From the NCBI RefSeq assembly GCF_003319115.1, contig NZ_QOHF01000003.1:1-64000 (forward strand): DNA of 64,000 bases. Reading direction: 5' to 3'. Made by a program: the position numbers and the translations under genes. Positions within the stretch are counted from its first letter, which is position 1. The number at the start of each line of letters is the position of its first letter. Below the pieces are notes generated by a model that had not been told where the DNA came from, did no database searches, and was given only the letters and a program-made list of their open reading frames with translations. This document shows, in pieces, positions 50,663-60,082 of the stretch. Source of the stretch: Geodermatophilus sp. TF02-6. GTDB taxonomy: Bacteria > Actinomycetota > Actinomycetes > Mycobacteriales > Geodermatophilaceae.

Positions 50663-51702
50663 CCACGGCCGCCCTCCCGCAGGTCCCGGGCACCCGGGAC
50701 CCGCGGGTCTCCCGCACCTCCCGGGTGACCCGGTTCGCCGGGTCACCGGTGCTCCGGCTGGTCGTCAAGCGGCTGCTGATGGCCATCCCGATCATGCTCG
50801 GGGTCACCGTCCTCACCTTCTGGGTCCTGAGCCTGATCCCGGGCAACGCGGCTCAGCAGCTGCTGGGCCCGGAGGCCACGCCCGAGCAGGTCGCCCAGTT
50901 GGAGGAGCAGCTCGGCCTCAACCGGCCGGGGTACGTGCGATACGGGGAGTGGCTGCGGGGCGCCGTCACCGGCGACCTCGGCCGGTCGATCGTCAGCAAC
51001 CAGCCGGTCAGCGACCTGCTGGGCGAGCGGCTGCCGGTCACCGGTGAGCTGGTCCTCCTGGCGTTCGTCGTCTCCCTGGTGCTGGCCGTCCCGGTCGCGC
51101 TGCTCGCCGCCCACCGGCCCGGCGGCGTGTGGGACCGGATCAGCATGGTGGTCAGCACCGCGGGCCTGTCGGTGGCCAACTACGTCCTGGCGCTGATCCT
51201 GGTGCTGGTCTTCGCGGTGCAGCTGGGCGTGCTGCCGGCCATCGGGTTCACCCCGCTGTCGGAGGGGCTGTGGCCCAACGTCAGGTCGCTGATCCTGCCG
51301 TCGGCGGCGATCGGCCTGCCGCTGTTCTGCTTCTACGCCCGCTTCCTGCGCGGCGACCTGGTCGACCAGATGCAGCAGGAGGAGTACGTCACCACCGCCC
51401 GGGCCAAGGGCGTCGGGTCGTGGCAGGTGCTCATCCGGCACGCCTTCCGCAACTCGTCCTTCGGGCTGATCACGGTGGTCGGCCTCAACCTGGGCGCGCT
51501 CATCGGCGGAACCGTGATCATCGAGCAGATCTTCGCCCTCCCGGGCATCGGCCAGATGCTGCTGCAGGCCATCAACACCCGCGACTTCATCATGGTGCAG
51601 GCCGTCGTCGTGGTCTTCGCCCTCGTCGCTGTGGTGGCCAACCTCGTCGTCGATCTCCTGTACGCCGTCCTGGACCCGAGGATCCGCTATGGCAGTCGCT
51701 GA
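50659..51702 (+). CDS. ABC transporter permease, DppB-like
   Basis: A 347-residue permease with six helices. The conserved first helix motif is LLMAIPIMLGVTVLTFWVLS, and the ATPase-coupling EAA-like loop reads QEEYVTTARAKGVGSWQVL. The C-terminal signature LYAVLDPRIRYG is typical of DppB. The GTG start overlaps the binding protein stop, and the end overlaps the next permease start by 14 bases. Confidence 0.92.
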   Translation: MTTAALPQVPGTRDPRVSRTSRVTRFAGSPVLRLVVKRLLMAIPIMLGVTVLTFWVLSLIPGNAAQQLLGPEATPEQVAQLEEQLGLNRPGYVRYGEWLRGAVTGDLGRSIVSNQPVSDLLGERLPVTGELVLLAFVVSLVLAVPVALLAAHRPGGVWDRISMVVSTAGLSVANYVLALILVLVFAVQLGVLPAIGFTPLSEGLWPNVRSLILPSAAIGLPLFCFYARFLRGDLVDQMQQEEYVTTARAKGVGSWQVLIRHAFRNSSFGLITVVGLNLGALIGGTVIIEQIFALPGIGQMLLQAINTRDFIMVQAVVVVFALVAVVANLVVDLLYAVLDPRIRYGSR

Positions 51703-52578
51703 GACGCCCATCTCGGTCACCGACCACCCCGGGGTCGAGCACGAGCACGAGGAGGCGCCGGCCCGCCGGGGCCGGTGGCGCCGGTCGCTGGGGGTCGCCG
51801 TCCCCGGCGGCATGGTCGCCCTCATCGTCGCCGCCTGCTTCCTCGGTCCGGTGCTGTTCGACCTGCCCAGCCCGGTGGGCGGCAACATCCTGGAGAGCTA
51901 CCTGCCCGCGTTCTCGCCCGGCCACCTGCTCGGCACCGACCCCAACGGCAACGACATCCTGTCCCGCCTGCTCTACGGCGGCCGGGCCTCGCTGTTCATC
52001 GCCCTGGCGGTCAACGTCCTCGGGCTGGTCGTCGGCGGGACCCTGGGCGCCCTCTCCGGCTACCTCGGCGGCGTCGTCGACACGGTGATCATGCGCGTGC
52101 TCGACGTGCTCATCGCCTTCCCGTCGCTGGTCCTGACCCTGGCGGTGGCCCAGGCCCTCGGCCCGAGCATGCGCAACACCATCTTCGCCCTGGCCTTCTT
52201 CAGCATCCCGGCGTTCGCCCGGGTCGCCCGGTCGGCGGTCCTGCGGCTGCGCGAGATGCCGTTCATGGCGGCGGCCCAGCTGTGCGGGACGCCGGCCTGG
52301 CGGGTGCTGTTCAAGCACCTGGCGCCCAACACCGCCCCGCAGCTGATCACGTTCGGCATGCTCGGCATGGGCATCGTGATCATCATCGAGGGTGCCCTGA
52401 GCTTCCTCGGTCTGGGCATCCCCGACCCCGCGCCGAGCTGGGGCAACATGGTGGCCACCGGTCAGCTGAGCCTGTCGGCGACGCCGATGCTCGTGGTGTG
52501 GCCCAGCCTCGCGCTGCTGGTCACCGTCCTGTCCTTCAACCTCCTCGGTGAGAACCTGCGCGCGCGCTGGAGCGGTCG

Positions 52579-52582
<4 letters not shown>
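51689..52582 (+). CDS. ABC transporter permease, DppC-like
   Basis: A 297-residue permease that pairs with the DppB-like protein. It has the exported-loop motif HLLGTDPNGNDILSRLLYGG, the coupling loop MPFMAAAQLCGTPAWRVLFKH and the late motif LSFLGLGIPDPAPSWGNM, all DppC hallmarks. An unusual His/Glu-rich stretch (VEHEHEEAPARR) lies in the cytoplasmic N-terminus. It overlaps both neighbours. Confidence 0.92.
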
Positions 52583-53678
<1,096 letters not shown>

Positions 53679-53682
<4 letters not shown>

Positions 53683-54800
53683 CCGCCATCGACGATCGCC
53701 GGGGCGACGCCCGGGCGGGGACGAGGACGCCGCTGCTGCGCGCCCGCAACCTGGTGCAGGAGTTCCCGGCGCGGGCCGCCGGGGGCGTCAAGGGCGGCGT
53801 GGTGCACGCGGTGTCGAACGTGTCCTTCGACATCTACCCGGGCGAGACCCTGGGCGTGGTGGGCGAGACCGGGTCGGGCAAGTCCACCCTGGCCCGGTCG
53901 GTCATCCAGGCGCCCCGGCCCAAGTCGGGGGCGGTGGAGTTCCAGGGCCGGGACCTGATGACGCTGCGCCGCCGGGACCTCAAACAGGCCCGCCGGCAGA
54001 TGCAGATGGTCTACCAGGACCCGTTCGGCTCGCTCAACCCCCGCTGGCGGGTCACCGAGCTGGTCGAGGAGCCGCTGCGGGGCTACGGCGAGGGCAACGC
54101 CGACTCCCGCAGGCGGCGGGTCGCCGAGCTGCTGGACCTGGTCGGGCTCGACCCGTCCCAGTACGGCCGCCGCCGTCCGTTCGAGCTGTCCGGCGGTCAG
54201 TGCCAGCGGGTCGCGATCGCCCGGGCGATCGCGCTGGACCCCGCGCTGGTCATCGCCGACGAGGCGGTCTCCTCCCTCGACGTGCTCATCCAGGCGCAGG
54301 TGCTCAACCTCTTCGAGAAGCTGCGCCGGGAGCTGGACCTCTCCTACCTGTTCATCGCGCACGACCTGGCGATGGTCAAGCAGGTGAGCGACCGGGTGGC
54401 GGTCATGTACCTCGGGCAGCTGGCCGAGATCGGCCCGGCCCAGGACATCTACCGCCGACCCCTGCACCCCTACACCGCGGCGCTGCTGGAGTCGATCCCG
54501 CGGGTCGACCCGGTGACCGGCACGGCGCACAAGCCGACCGCGCTGCCGGGTGAGCCGCCCTCGCCGATCGACCCGCCGAGCGGCTGCCGCTTCCGCACCC
54601 GCTGCCCGCGGTCCCAGCTGCGCTGCGCCGAGGTGGATCCGGTCCTGGAGGAGCGGCTGCCCGGTCACCAGGTGGCCTGCCACTTCCCGCTGGACCTGCC
54701 CGACCCCGCCATGCCGCCCGGGCCGGCCGGCGCCACCCTGGCCCCGGCCCCGGTCCCGGCCTCGGCGACGGACCCGGCGCCCACCGCGCAGACGTCCTGA
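53679..54800 (+). CDS. ABC transporter ATP-binding protein, DppF-like
   Basis: A 373-residue ATPase, second of the pair. Walker A is GETGSGKST, the Q-loop QMVYQDPFGSLNPRWRV, the signature LSGGQCQRVAIARAI and Walker B LVIADEAVSSLD. The C-terminus again has the cysteine set GCRFRTRCPRSQLRC and a disordered Pro/Ala tail. The GTG overlaps the previous stop (GTGA). It ends the transporter part of the operon, but two small genes and an SDR follow at short distance in the same direction. Confidence 0.92.
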
Positions 54801-54814
54801 CCGGAGGAGGAGCC

Positions 54815-55097
54815 GTGTTCGACAGCATCCTCGACCCCACGATCGGTGCCGCCGCCGCCGCCGACCTGGCCGCGGCCGGCATGGCCGGCGGCCCCGGCGG
54901 GCCGGCCGAGGGCGAGGAGGCGTTCCCGATGATGCCCCTCGGCCGCGGAGATCCCGGTCCTGGTAACCGGGGCGGCCAACGCCGCGATCTCCATGGTCTT
55001 CCGCCCGTTCGGCTGGGCCTCCTGGTCCGGTCGCTCGGTCCCCGTCCGCTGGTCGGCCGCGTCGCGGCCGGCCGCACCCCAGGAGGTGTCCCCGTGA
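54815..55097 (+). pseudogene. Small gene with an apparent +1 frameshift
   Basis: A GTG at 54815 has a perfect GGAGGAGG 5 bases upstream and opens VFDSILDPTIGAAAAADLAA. The plausible C-terminus is in another frame (VLVTGAANAAISMVFRPFGW and on to APQEVSP) and ends in a TGA that overlaps the next GTG start (GTGA at 55094-55097). Removing one C from the CCCC run at 54935-54938 joins both parts into a 93-residue protein. It is either a real frameshift, a sequencing error or programmed slippage. Function unknown. Confidence 0.5.
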
Positions 55098-55324
55098 CCA
55101 TCGACCAAGCCCAGCTGGAGCAGCTCAAGCAGACGCTGCAGGCCGACGACTACCGGCTCGACGTCGACGTGCAGGGCGACACCGCCGACGTGGCGATCGT
55201 CGCCGGCCCGGACGCCTGCGAGGAGTGCCTCGTGCCCAAGCCGCTCATGCAGTCGATGCTCGCCCCGGTGCTGGGCGTGCAGCCGGAGAGCATCCGGCTG
55301 ACCTACCCCGCCGACGAGGGCTGA
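55094..55324 (+). CDS. Small protein with a CEECLVPK motif
   Basis: A 76-residue soluble protein starting at a GTG with AGGAGG 7 bases upstream. It has an alpha-beta pattern, TIDQAQLEQLKQTLQADDYR, then DVQGDTADVAIVAGPDACEE and CLVPKPLMQSMLAPVLG. The C-x-x-C and overall size faintly recall NifU C-terminal or CoA-enzyme accessory domains, but I cannot assign it. It is coupled to the frameshifted gene upstream and precedes an SDR gene by 122 bases without visible elements. Confidence 0.7.
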   Translation: MTIDQAQLEQLKQTLQADDYRLDVDVQGDTADVAIVAGPDACEECLVPKPLMQSMLAPVLGVQPESIRLTYPADEG

Positions 55325-55446
55325 GCCCCGCCGCACCGCGGACGCCACCGCGGGTCCCACCCCCGCGGTGCGCGCGGCTGCCCGCAGCACGACCGACGAC
55401 CCGCTGCAGCCCTCGCCTGCGGCCCCGACACGACGGAGCACCGCAC

Positions 55447-56379
55447 GTGGAGATCTCCCTGGACGGCAAGGTCGCGCTGGTCACCGGCGTCGGCCCGAAC
55501 ATCGGCAGCGGCATCGCGCTGGCGCTGGCCCGCTACGGGGCCCGGGTGGCCTGCAACGACGTGTCCGGCGACGTCATCGGGGCCGCCATCGCGCGGATCG
55601 AGCGCAACGGCGGCGAGGCGATGGCCGCGCCCGGTGACGTCACCGACGAGTCCGCGGTGCAGGGCTACGTCGACGCCGTCCTCGAGCGGTGGGGACGGAT
55701 CGACATCCTGGTCAACAACGCCGCGATGCTCGGCGGCAAGGGCGTGCTGGACGAGGACGCCGCGACGTTCGAGCGCTCGATCAAGGTGTCGGGGCTCGGC
55801 TACTTCCTCAACACCAAGATCGTGGGCCGGGCGATGGCCGAGCGTGGAATCCGCGGCTCGATCGTGTGCATCTCGTCGTCCAACGGGTGGAACGGCTCGG
55901 CCGGCGTCATCGCCTACGCGTTCAACAAGGGCGGCGTGAACAACTTCGTCCGGGCCGCGGCGATGGACCTCGCGCCCTACGGGATCCGGGTGAACTCCTA
56001 CACGCCCACGGCTCCGACCGTCGACAACCCCGAGCTGCTGGCCGAGCTGCGCGCGCAGGGGCGGCCGGCGGACATGCTGGGCGCCGGGCGCAGGGGCGGC
56101 GGCCTCGGCGGGGGGACCGGGGACGAGCCGTGGCGCCGGCCGGCGCGGTGGACGGGCGAGCGCCCGCCGCTGGTGCCGATGGGCAGCACCGGGACGCCGA
56201 CCGACATCGGCCACGCCGTCGCCTGGCTGTGCTCGGACTACGCCCGCCTGATCACCGGCACCGACCTGGTGGTCGACGGCGGCGCGCGGGCGAAGAACTT
56301 CGCCTACTTCCCGGCCGACCCCGAAGACCTGGCCGGCCCAGTCCCGCTGATCCCGCTCGACGACACCCCCGCCCCCTGA
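55447..56379 (+). CDS. SDR family oxidoreductase
   Basis: A 310-residue short-chain dehydrogenase. The cofactor motif is TGVGPNIGSGIA, a variant of TGxxxGxG with Pro-Asn, seen in a subset of SDRs acting in aromatic or terpenoid pathways. NNAAML follows, then the catalytic Ser in CISSSNGWNG and YAFNK. An inserted loop of Gly/Arg (GRRGGGLGGGTGDEP) precedes the last strand GTDLVVDGGARAKN, which closes the fold, and a 30-residue tail follows. The GTG at 55447 lacks a strong ribosome site. It is followed by a 50-bp repeat arm. Confidence 0.87.
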   Translation: MEISLDGKVALVTGVGPNIGSGIALALARYGARVACNDVSGDVIGAAIARIERNGGEAMAAPGDVTDESAVQGYVDAVLERWGRIDILVNNAAMLGGKGVLDEDAATFERSIKVSGLGYFLNTKIVGRAMAERGIRGSIVCISSSNGWNGSAGVIAYAFNKGGVNNFVRAAAMDLAPYGIRVNSYTPTAPTVDNPELLAELRAQGRPADMLGAGRRGGGLGGGTGDEPWRRPARWTGERPPLVPMGSTGTPTDIGHAVAWLCSDYARLITGTDLVVDGGARAKNFAYFPADPEDLAGPVPLIPLDDTPAP

Positions 56380-56394
56380 GCCGCCTTTGCCGGA

Positions 56395-56444
56395 GGGGCC
56401 ATCGTGGCCACTTCGGCCCGTCGTGAAGGGGCCTTAGTGGCCGC
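56395..56444. repeat. Left 50-bp arm of an inverted repeat flanking the DUF559 pseudogene
   Basis: The arm runs from GGGGCCATCGTGGCCACTTC to GTGGCCGC. Its reverse complement aligns with 57185-57234 with about seven mismatches. Each arm contains internal palindromic GGCCAC/GTGGCC and GGGGCC/GGCCCC blocks, so each could also act as a transcription terminator. Confidence 0.75.
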
Positions 56445-56453
56445 ATCGGCCGC

Positions 56454-57130
56454 TCACGGGCGCGCATCGAGGGCTTCGAGGACCCGACGGACGACGGCGT
56501 CGAGGTCGCGGAGGTCGGCGGCGCTGAGCCGGATCACCCGCCAGCCGGCCGCCTCCAGCCGCCGGATCCGGGCGTCGTCCCGGACGATCTGGGTGTCGGA
56601 GAAGTGGTGCGCGCCCTCGTACTCCACCGCGACGCAGGCCTCGGGGAAGGCCAGGTCGACCCGGGCCAGGAACTCGCCGGCCACCCGGACCTCGTACTGG
56701 GGGACCGGGGTGAGGCCGGCCAGGGCGAGCGCCACCCGCACCCGCGACTCCGGTGCCGACTCGGCGCGCGGGTCGACCAGCGGGACGGCGGTGCGCACGC
56801 GGGCCGCACCCCAGCGACCGCTGCCGGCGGGGGCCAGCCGGTCCAGGGACGGCAGTGTCACGGATCCCGCCCGCGCCATGGCGTCGAGCGCGGCGACTGC
56901 GGTGCCGAGGGGCCGCCGATGGCCGTGCCCGGCGGCAGCAGCAGCGCGACGCCCGCGCACCGCAGCCGGTGGTCGAGCTCCAGCGCCGGGTCGGCGTAGA
57001 CCCCCTGCACCAGGCGCCGGTAGCTGCGCTCGCGGAGCTGTTCGCGGGTGAGGAGCCCCTCGGCGATGGCGTGGCTGCCGACGAAGACACCGGTGAGAGA
57101 GGAACGGGACACCGCGGCAGGGTGACCCAT
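56454..57130 (-). pseudogene. DUF559-type gene, decayed by deletion and frameshift
   Basis: The N-terminal part (from the ATG at 57130) has SLTGVFVGSHAIAEGLLTRE, LRERSYRRLVQGVYAD and LALLLPPGTAIGG-like sequence, the winged-helix/AbiEi-like start common in actinobacterial DUF559 proteins. The C-terminal part, in another frame, has the nuclease-like fold with LARVDLAFPEACVAVEYEG and WRVIRLSAADLRD. Intact relatives are near 290 residues; here about 225 codons remain and the switch near 56910-56925 marks an internal deletion of roughly 60-100 residues. The two 50-bp inverted repeat arms lie just outside. Confidence 0.72.
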
Positions 57131-57184
57131 CCCGCGCCACCTCGCTCCCGCCGTCCACAGGGCCGAGGCGGGGGAGGGGCCGAC

Positions 57185-57234
57185 GTGGCCACGAAGGCCC
57201 CATCGTGAGGGGCCGAAGTGGCCATGATGGCCCC
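57185..57234. repeat. Right 50-bp arm of the inverted repeat
   Basis: The arm starts GTGGCCACGAAGGCCCC and ends GTGGCCATGATGGCCCC, pairing with the arm at 56395-56444 in inverted orientation. It sits 55 bases upstream of the DUF559 start and 12 bases past the end of the next gene. Confidence 0.75.
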
Positions 57235-57246
57235 CAGCGGGGCGGG

Positions 57247-58155
57247 TCAGCGGGGGGTGGAGCGGGGGGAGGGGTTGCGCTTCTCCGGCGCGTAGGCGGT
57301 GTGCGAGGTCAGGAACGGGATCGCCGCGGCCCGCACCTCGTCGACCGGCTCGTCGGGGAAGGCGGCCAGCGTCGTCTCGAACCGGTCGCGGACGCCGTCC
57401 CGGAACTCGGGGTGGGTGAGGATGAACAGGTCGTTGCGGCGCACCCCGTGCAGCACCCGCTCGCCGGCCTCCGCGTAGCTCATGTACGGCTGCGTCCTCG
57501 CCCGCTCCAGGAACGCCGCCGGGGGGAGGGCGTACCCGCTCTCGCCGTAGCGCTCGGGACGGCGGGCCACCGCGCCGGCGATGTTGCTGTGCACCGGCCC
57601 GGGGCAGTACGCCGAGACCCCGATGCCGTCGGGCGCGAGCTCGATGGCCAGCGCCTCCGACAGCGCGATCACCGCCGCCTTGGTCATCGAGTACAGCCCG
57701 GCGACGATCGGCAGCAGCCCGGCCATCGAGGCGGTGTTCACCACGTGCCCGCCCTCCCCGTGCGCCTGGATGCGCGGGACGAACGCGCAGATGCCGTGGC
57801 CGACGCCCTTGACGTTGACGTCGAGCAGCCAGTCCCAGTCGGCGGGGGTGGCCGCCATGATCGGCCCGGTGAGGCCGATGCCGGCGTTGTTCACGAGGAC
57901 GTCGACCCGGCCGAACCGGCGCTCGGTGTCCTCGGCGGCGCGCTCGACGGCGTCGCGGTCGGTGACGTCGAGCAGCACCGCCTCGACGTCCAGCCCCGCC
58001 GCGGCGAACTCGGCCAGCGACTCGTCGACGTGCTCCTGGCGGCGGCCGCTGATCACCACGCGCATGCCGGCGCGGGCGAAGGCCAGGGCGATGCCACGGC
58101 CGATCCCGCTCGACCCGCCGGTGACGAAGGCGACCCGGCCCTCGACGTCCTCCAC
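57247..58155 (-). CDS. SDR family oxidoreductase
   Basis: A 302-residue classical SDR. TGGSSGIGRG is at residues 12-21, NNAGIG near 90, catalytic Ser in NTASMAGLLP and YSMTK near residue 155. The PG motif is CPGPVHSNI. It has an extended C-terminus (to about residue 300) with two more helices, which often caps a hydrophobic substrate site. The GTG start at 58153-58155 is 3 bases after the CoA-transferase B stop, so it is the third gene of a CoA-transferase operon. Confidence 0.88.
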   Translation of the reverse strand: MEDVEGRVAFVTGGSSGIGRGIALAFARAGMRVVISGRRQEHVDESLAEFAAAGLDVEAVLLDVTDRDAVERAAEDTERRFGRVDVLVNNAGIGLTGPIMAATPADWDWLLDVNVKGVGHGICAFVPRIQAHGEGGHVVNTASMAGLLPIVAGLYSMTKAAVIALSEALAIELAPDGIGVSAYCPGPVHSNIAGAVARRPERYGESGYALPPAAFLERARTQPYMSYAEAGERVLHGVRRNDLFILTHPEFRDGVRDRFETTLAAFPDEPVDEVRAAAIPFLTSHTAYAPEKRNPSPRSTPR

Positions 58156-58158
58156 GCC

Positions 58159-58830
58159 TCAGCGCTCCAGGTGCTCGGTGTACGGAGCGCCGGTGTGCTG
58201 GCGGACGACGTCCGGGGTGATGCCGGGGGAGCACTCGACCAGCCGCAGCTGCCCGTCGACGACGTGGAAGACGGCCAGGTCGGTGTACACGCGGGTGACC
58301 ACGTTGCGGCCGGTCAGCGGCATGGTGCACTCGGGTACGATCTTGGGCCGGCCGGCGCGGTCGACGTGCTCCATCGCGACCCACACCTGCGGGGTGCCGG
58401 CGACCAGGTCCATGGCCCCGCCGACGGCCGGGTTCTTCCCCGGCACGTACCAGTTGGCCAGGTCGCCGCCGGCCGACACCTGCAGCGCGCCGAGGATGGT
58501 GACGTCGAGGTGGCCGCCGCGGATGATCGCGAACGACATCGCCGAGTCGGTGATCGCCGCGCCGCTGACCAGCGTGATGGGCTGCTTGCCGGCGTCGGTG
58601 AGGTCGGCGTCCTCCTCGCCGGGGGCGGCCTCCGGGCCGAGGCCCAGGACGCCGTTCTCCGCGTGCAGGACCACCTCCTTGCCGGGGGGGAGGAACCGCG
58701 GCACCAGCAGCGGGATGCCCACGCCCAGGTTGACCACGTAGCCGTCCTGCAGGTCCTGCGCCAGCCGCTCAGCGATGCCCTCGCGGGTGCGCCCGGCGAC
58801 CGGGGCGGGGGCCGGGATGGTGCCGGTCAT
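58159..58830 (-). CDS. CoA-transferase subunit B (3-oxoacid type)
   Basis: A 223-residue beta subunit of a family I CoA-transferase. The N-terminal DGYVVNLGVGIPLLVPRFLP and the catalytic Glu58 in LHAENGVLGLG, which forms the glutamyl-CoA intermediate, are complete. GGAMDLVAGTPQVWVAMEH and CTMPLTG follow. Enzymes of this type activate 3-oxoadipate or acetoacetate with succinyl-CoA. The ATG shares a base with the stop of subunit A (TGATG). Confidence 0.9.
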   Translation of the reverse strand: MTGTIPAPAPVAGRTREGIAERLAQDLQDGYVVNLGVGIPLLVPRFLPPGKEVVLHAENGVLGLGPEAAPGEEDADLTDAGKQPITLVSGAAITDSAMSFAIIRGGHLDVTILGALQVSAGGDLANWYVPGKNPAVGGAMDLVAGTPQVWVAMEHVDRAGRPKIVPECTMPLTGRNVVTRVYTDLAVFHVVDGQLRLVECSPGITPDVVRQHTGAPYTEHLER

Positions 58831-59654
58831 CAGGAGGCCCTCCTCGTGGCTGCGGCGCTCGCCGCGGGTGTCGTCGCCGTGGATGACGTCGCCGTGGATG
58901 ACGTCGCCGTGGATGACGTCGCCGAGCTCGGGGTGCTGGCGGCCTTGCTGGTGGAGCGCACGACGTCCTGCACGAAGACGCCGGGCAGGTGGACGTCGTC
59001 GGGGTGCAGCTCGTCGACCTCGACCAGCTGCTCGACCTCGGCGAAGGTGCGTCGCCCCGACATGCCCGCCAGCGGGTTGAAGTTGCGCGCCGAGAGACGG
59101 AACCGCAGGTTGCCCTTGCGGTCGCCCCGGTGGGCCTTGACGAACCCGAAGTCGGCGACGATGCCCTCCTCGAGCACGTACTCCCGCCCGTTGATCATCC
59201 GGGTCTCCTTGGCCGGCAGGTGCTCGGCGACCCCGCCGTCGGGGGAGTAGCGCAGGGTGAACGAACCGTCGGAGAGCATCGTGCCCGCGCCGGACGGGGT
59301 GAAGAAGGCGGGGATCCCGGCACCGCCGGCGCGCAACCGCTCGGCCAGGGTGCCCTGGGGCAGCAGCTCCAGCTCGACCCGGCCGGCGAAGTACTCGTCG
59401 TAGAACTCCTGCAGGATCGGGAATGACGCCGTCACCCGGCGCAGCCGACCCTCGTGCAGCAGGCGGCCCACGCCGGTGAAGTCGTGGCCGACGTTGTTGA
59501 CGTAGACGTGCAGGTCGCGCTTGTCCAGCTCGCACAGCGCGTCGAGCAGGCCGTCGGGCCGACCCGAGCTGCCGAACCCGCCCACGGCGATGCTCGCGCC
59601 CGAGGGCACGGCGTCGACGACGGACAGGACGTCCTCGCGGAACTTGTCGATCAC
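58830..59654 (-). CDS. CoA-transferase subunit A with repeat-expanded C-terminus
   Basis: A 274-residue alpha subunit. It has IAVGGFGSSGRPDGLLDALC at residues 22-41, the oxyanion-hole GIPAFFTPSGAGTML and the ADFGFVKAHRGDRKGNLRFR signature. After about residue 225 the chain continues with a Ser/Thr/Ala tail (SSTATSSTATSSTAT) produced by 15-bp DNA repeats, which normal subunits of about 230 residues lack. The GTG start overlaps the stop of an 11-residue leader ORF. The promoter should lie in the divergent gap 59687-60082. Confidence 0.88.
   Translation of the reverse strand: MIDKFREDVLSVVDAVPSGASIAVGGFGSSGRPDGLLDALCELDKRDLHVYVNNVGHDFTGVGRLLHEGRLRRVTASFPILQEFYDEYFAGRVELELLPQGTLAERLRAGGAGIPAFFTPSGAGTMLSDGSFTLRYSPDGGVAEHLPAKETRMINGREYVLEEGIVADFGFVKAHRGDRKGNLRFRLSARNFNPLAGMSGRRTFAEVEQLVEVDELHPDDVHLPGVFVQDVVRSTSKAASTPSSATSSTATSSTATSSTATTPAASAAATRRAS
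58874..58925. repeat. 15-bp tandem repeat in the CoA-transferase A gene
   Basis: Units of GTCGCCGTGGATGAC begin at 58874, 58889 and 58904, followed by a 7-base partial copy. They encode the STATS repeats on the minus strand and keep frame. Confidence 0.85.
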
Positions 59655-59686
59655 GGTGGGTCCTTCTTCTTCTTCATCATCATCAT
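59651..59686 (-). CDS. 11-residue Met4-Lys4 leader ORF before the CoA-transferase
   Basis: The minus strand reads four ATG codons, four AAG codons, then GAC-CCA-CCG-TGA, giving MMMMKKKKDPP. GGAAGGA lies 9 bases upstream of the first ATG. Its TGA overlaps the GTG start of the CoA-transferase A gene (GTGA), and its AAGAAGGA serves as that gene's ribosome site. It may be a translated leader that controls access to the main start, or an accidental triplet repeat. Confidence 0.45.
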   Translation of the reverse strand: MMMMKKKKDPP

Positions 59687-60082
59687 GGGCTCGGGTCCTT
59701 CCACCACGGGGACGGGCTGGTCGGGGGACCGCTGCACGGGGCCACGGGAGGCGTCGCGAGGCGCGGACGGGCGCGCGGCACCGGCCTCGCGTGGCACGGG
59801 TCTCGCGTGGCACGGGGATCGACGTCGGTCGAGCGGAGTCCAGCAGCCGCACCGCGGCGGCAGAACCACCCCTTCCACGTCCCGGAAGACCGGCGCCCGG
59901 TGCGCGCCGCAGGTCGCCGCCCGGGTCGTCTTCCGCGATGGGGAAGACCTGTGGTCCCCGCCACCCGCCGCCGCGCAGGGTGGAGGCGACCGGGGAGCAC
60001 GCGCTCCGGGACACCCTCGGCACCCCCGCCGAGCCGCCGAGCGCCCGGTGCACCCGACGCCCAGCACTGGAAGGAGCCTGCG
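59687..60082. other. 396-base divergent control region with two TTCC-N7-GGAA palindromes
   Basis: No gene seen. CTTCC-N7-GGAAG at 59872-59888 and GTCTTCC-N7-GGAAGAC at 59928-59948 lie 40 bases apart. Both are followed by ACC. They sit between the CoA-transferase operon (minus) and the alcohol/aldehyde dehydrogenase operon (plus). AAGGAG at 60071-60076 is the ribosome site of the gene at 60083. Confidence 0.55.
59928..59948. promoter_or_regulatory. Palindromic operator candidate GTCTTCC-N7-GGAAGAC
   Basis: The 7-bp arms are perfect. A weaker copy is at 59872-59888 and a partial one at 48870-48887 next to the IclR gene, which makes the IclR protein a candidate binder. Confidence 0.5.

Noticed and set aside
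54815-55324. A single 169-codon protein reading through both small genes
   Set aside because: The middle part is Arg/Gly-rich noise, and the downstream 76-residue protein has its own AGGAGG and GTG.
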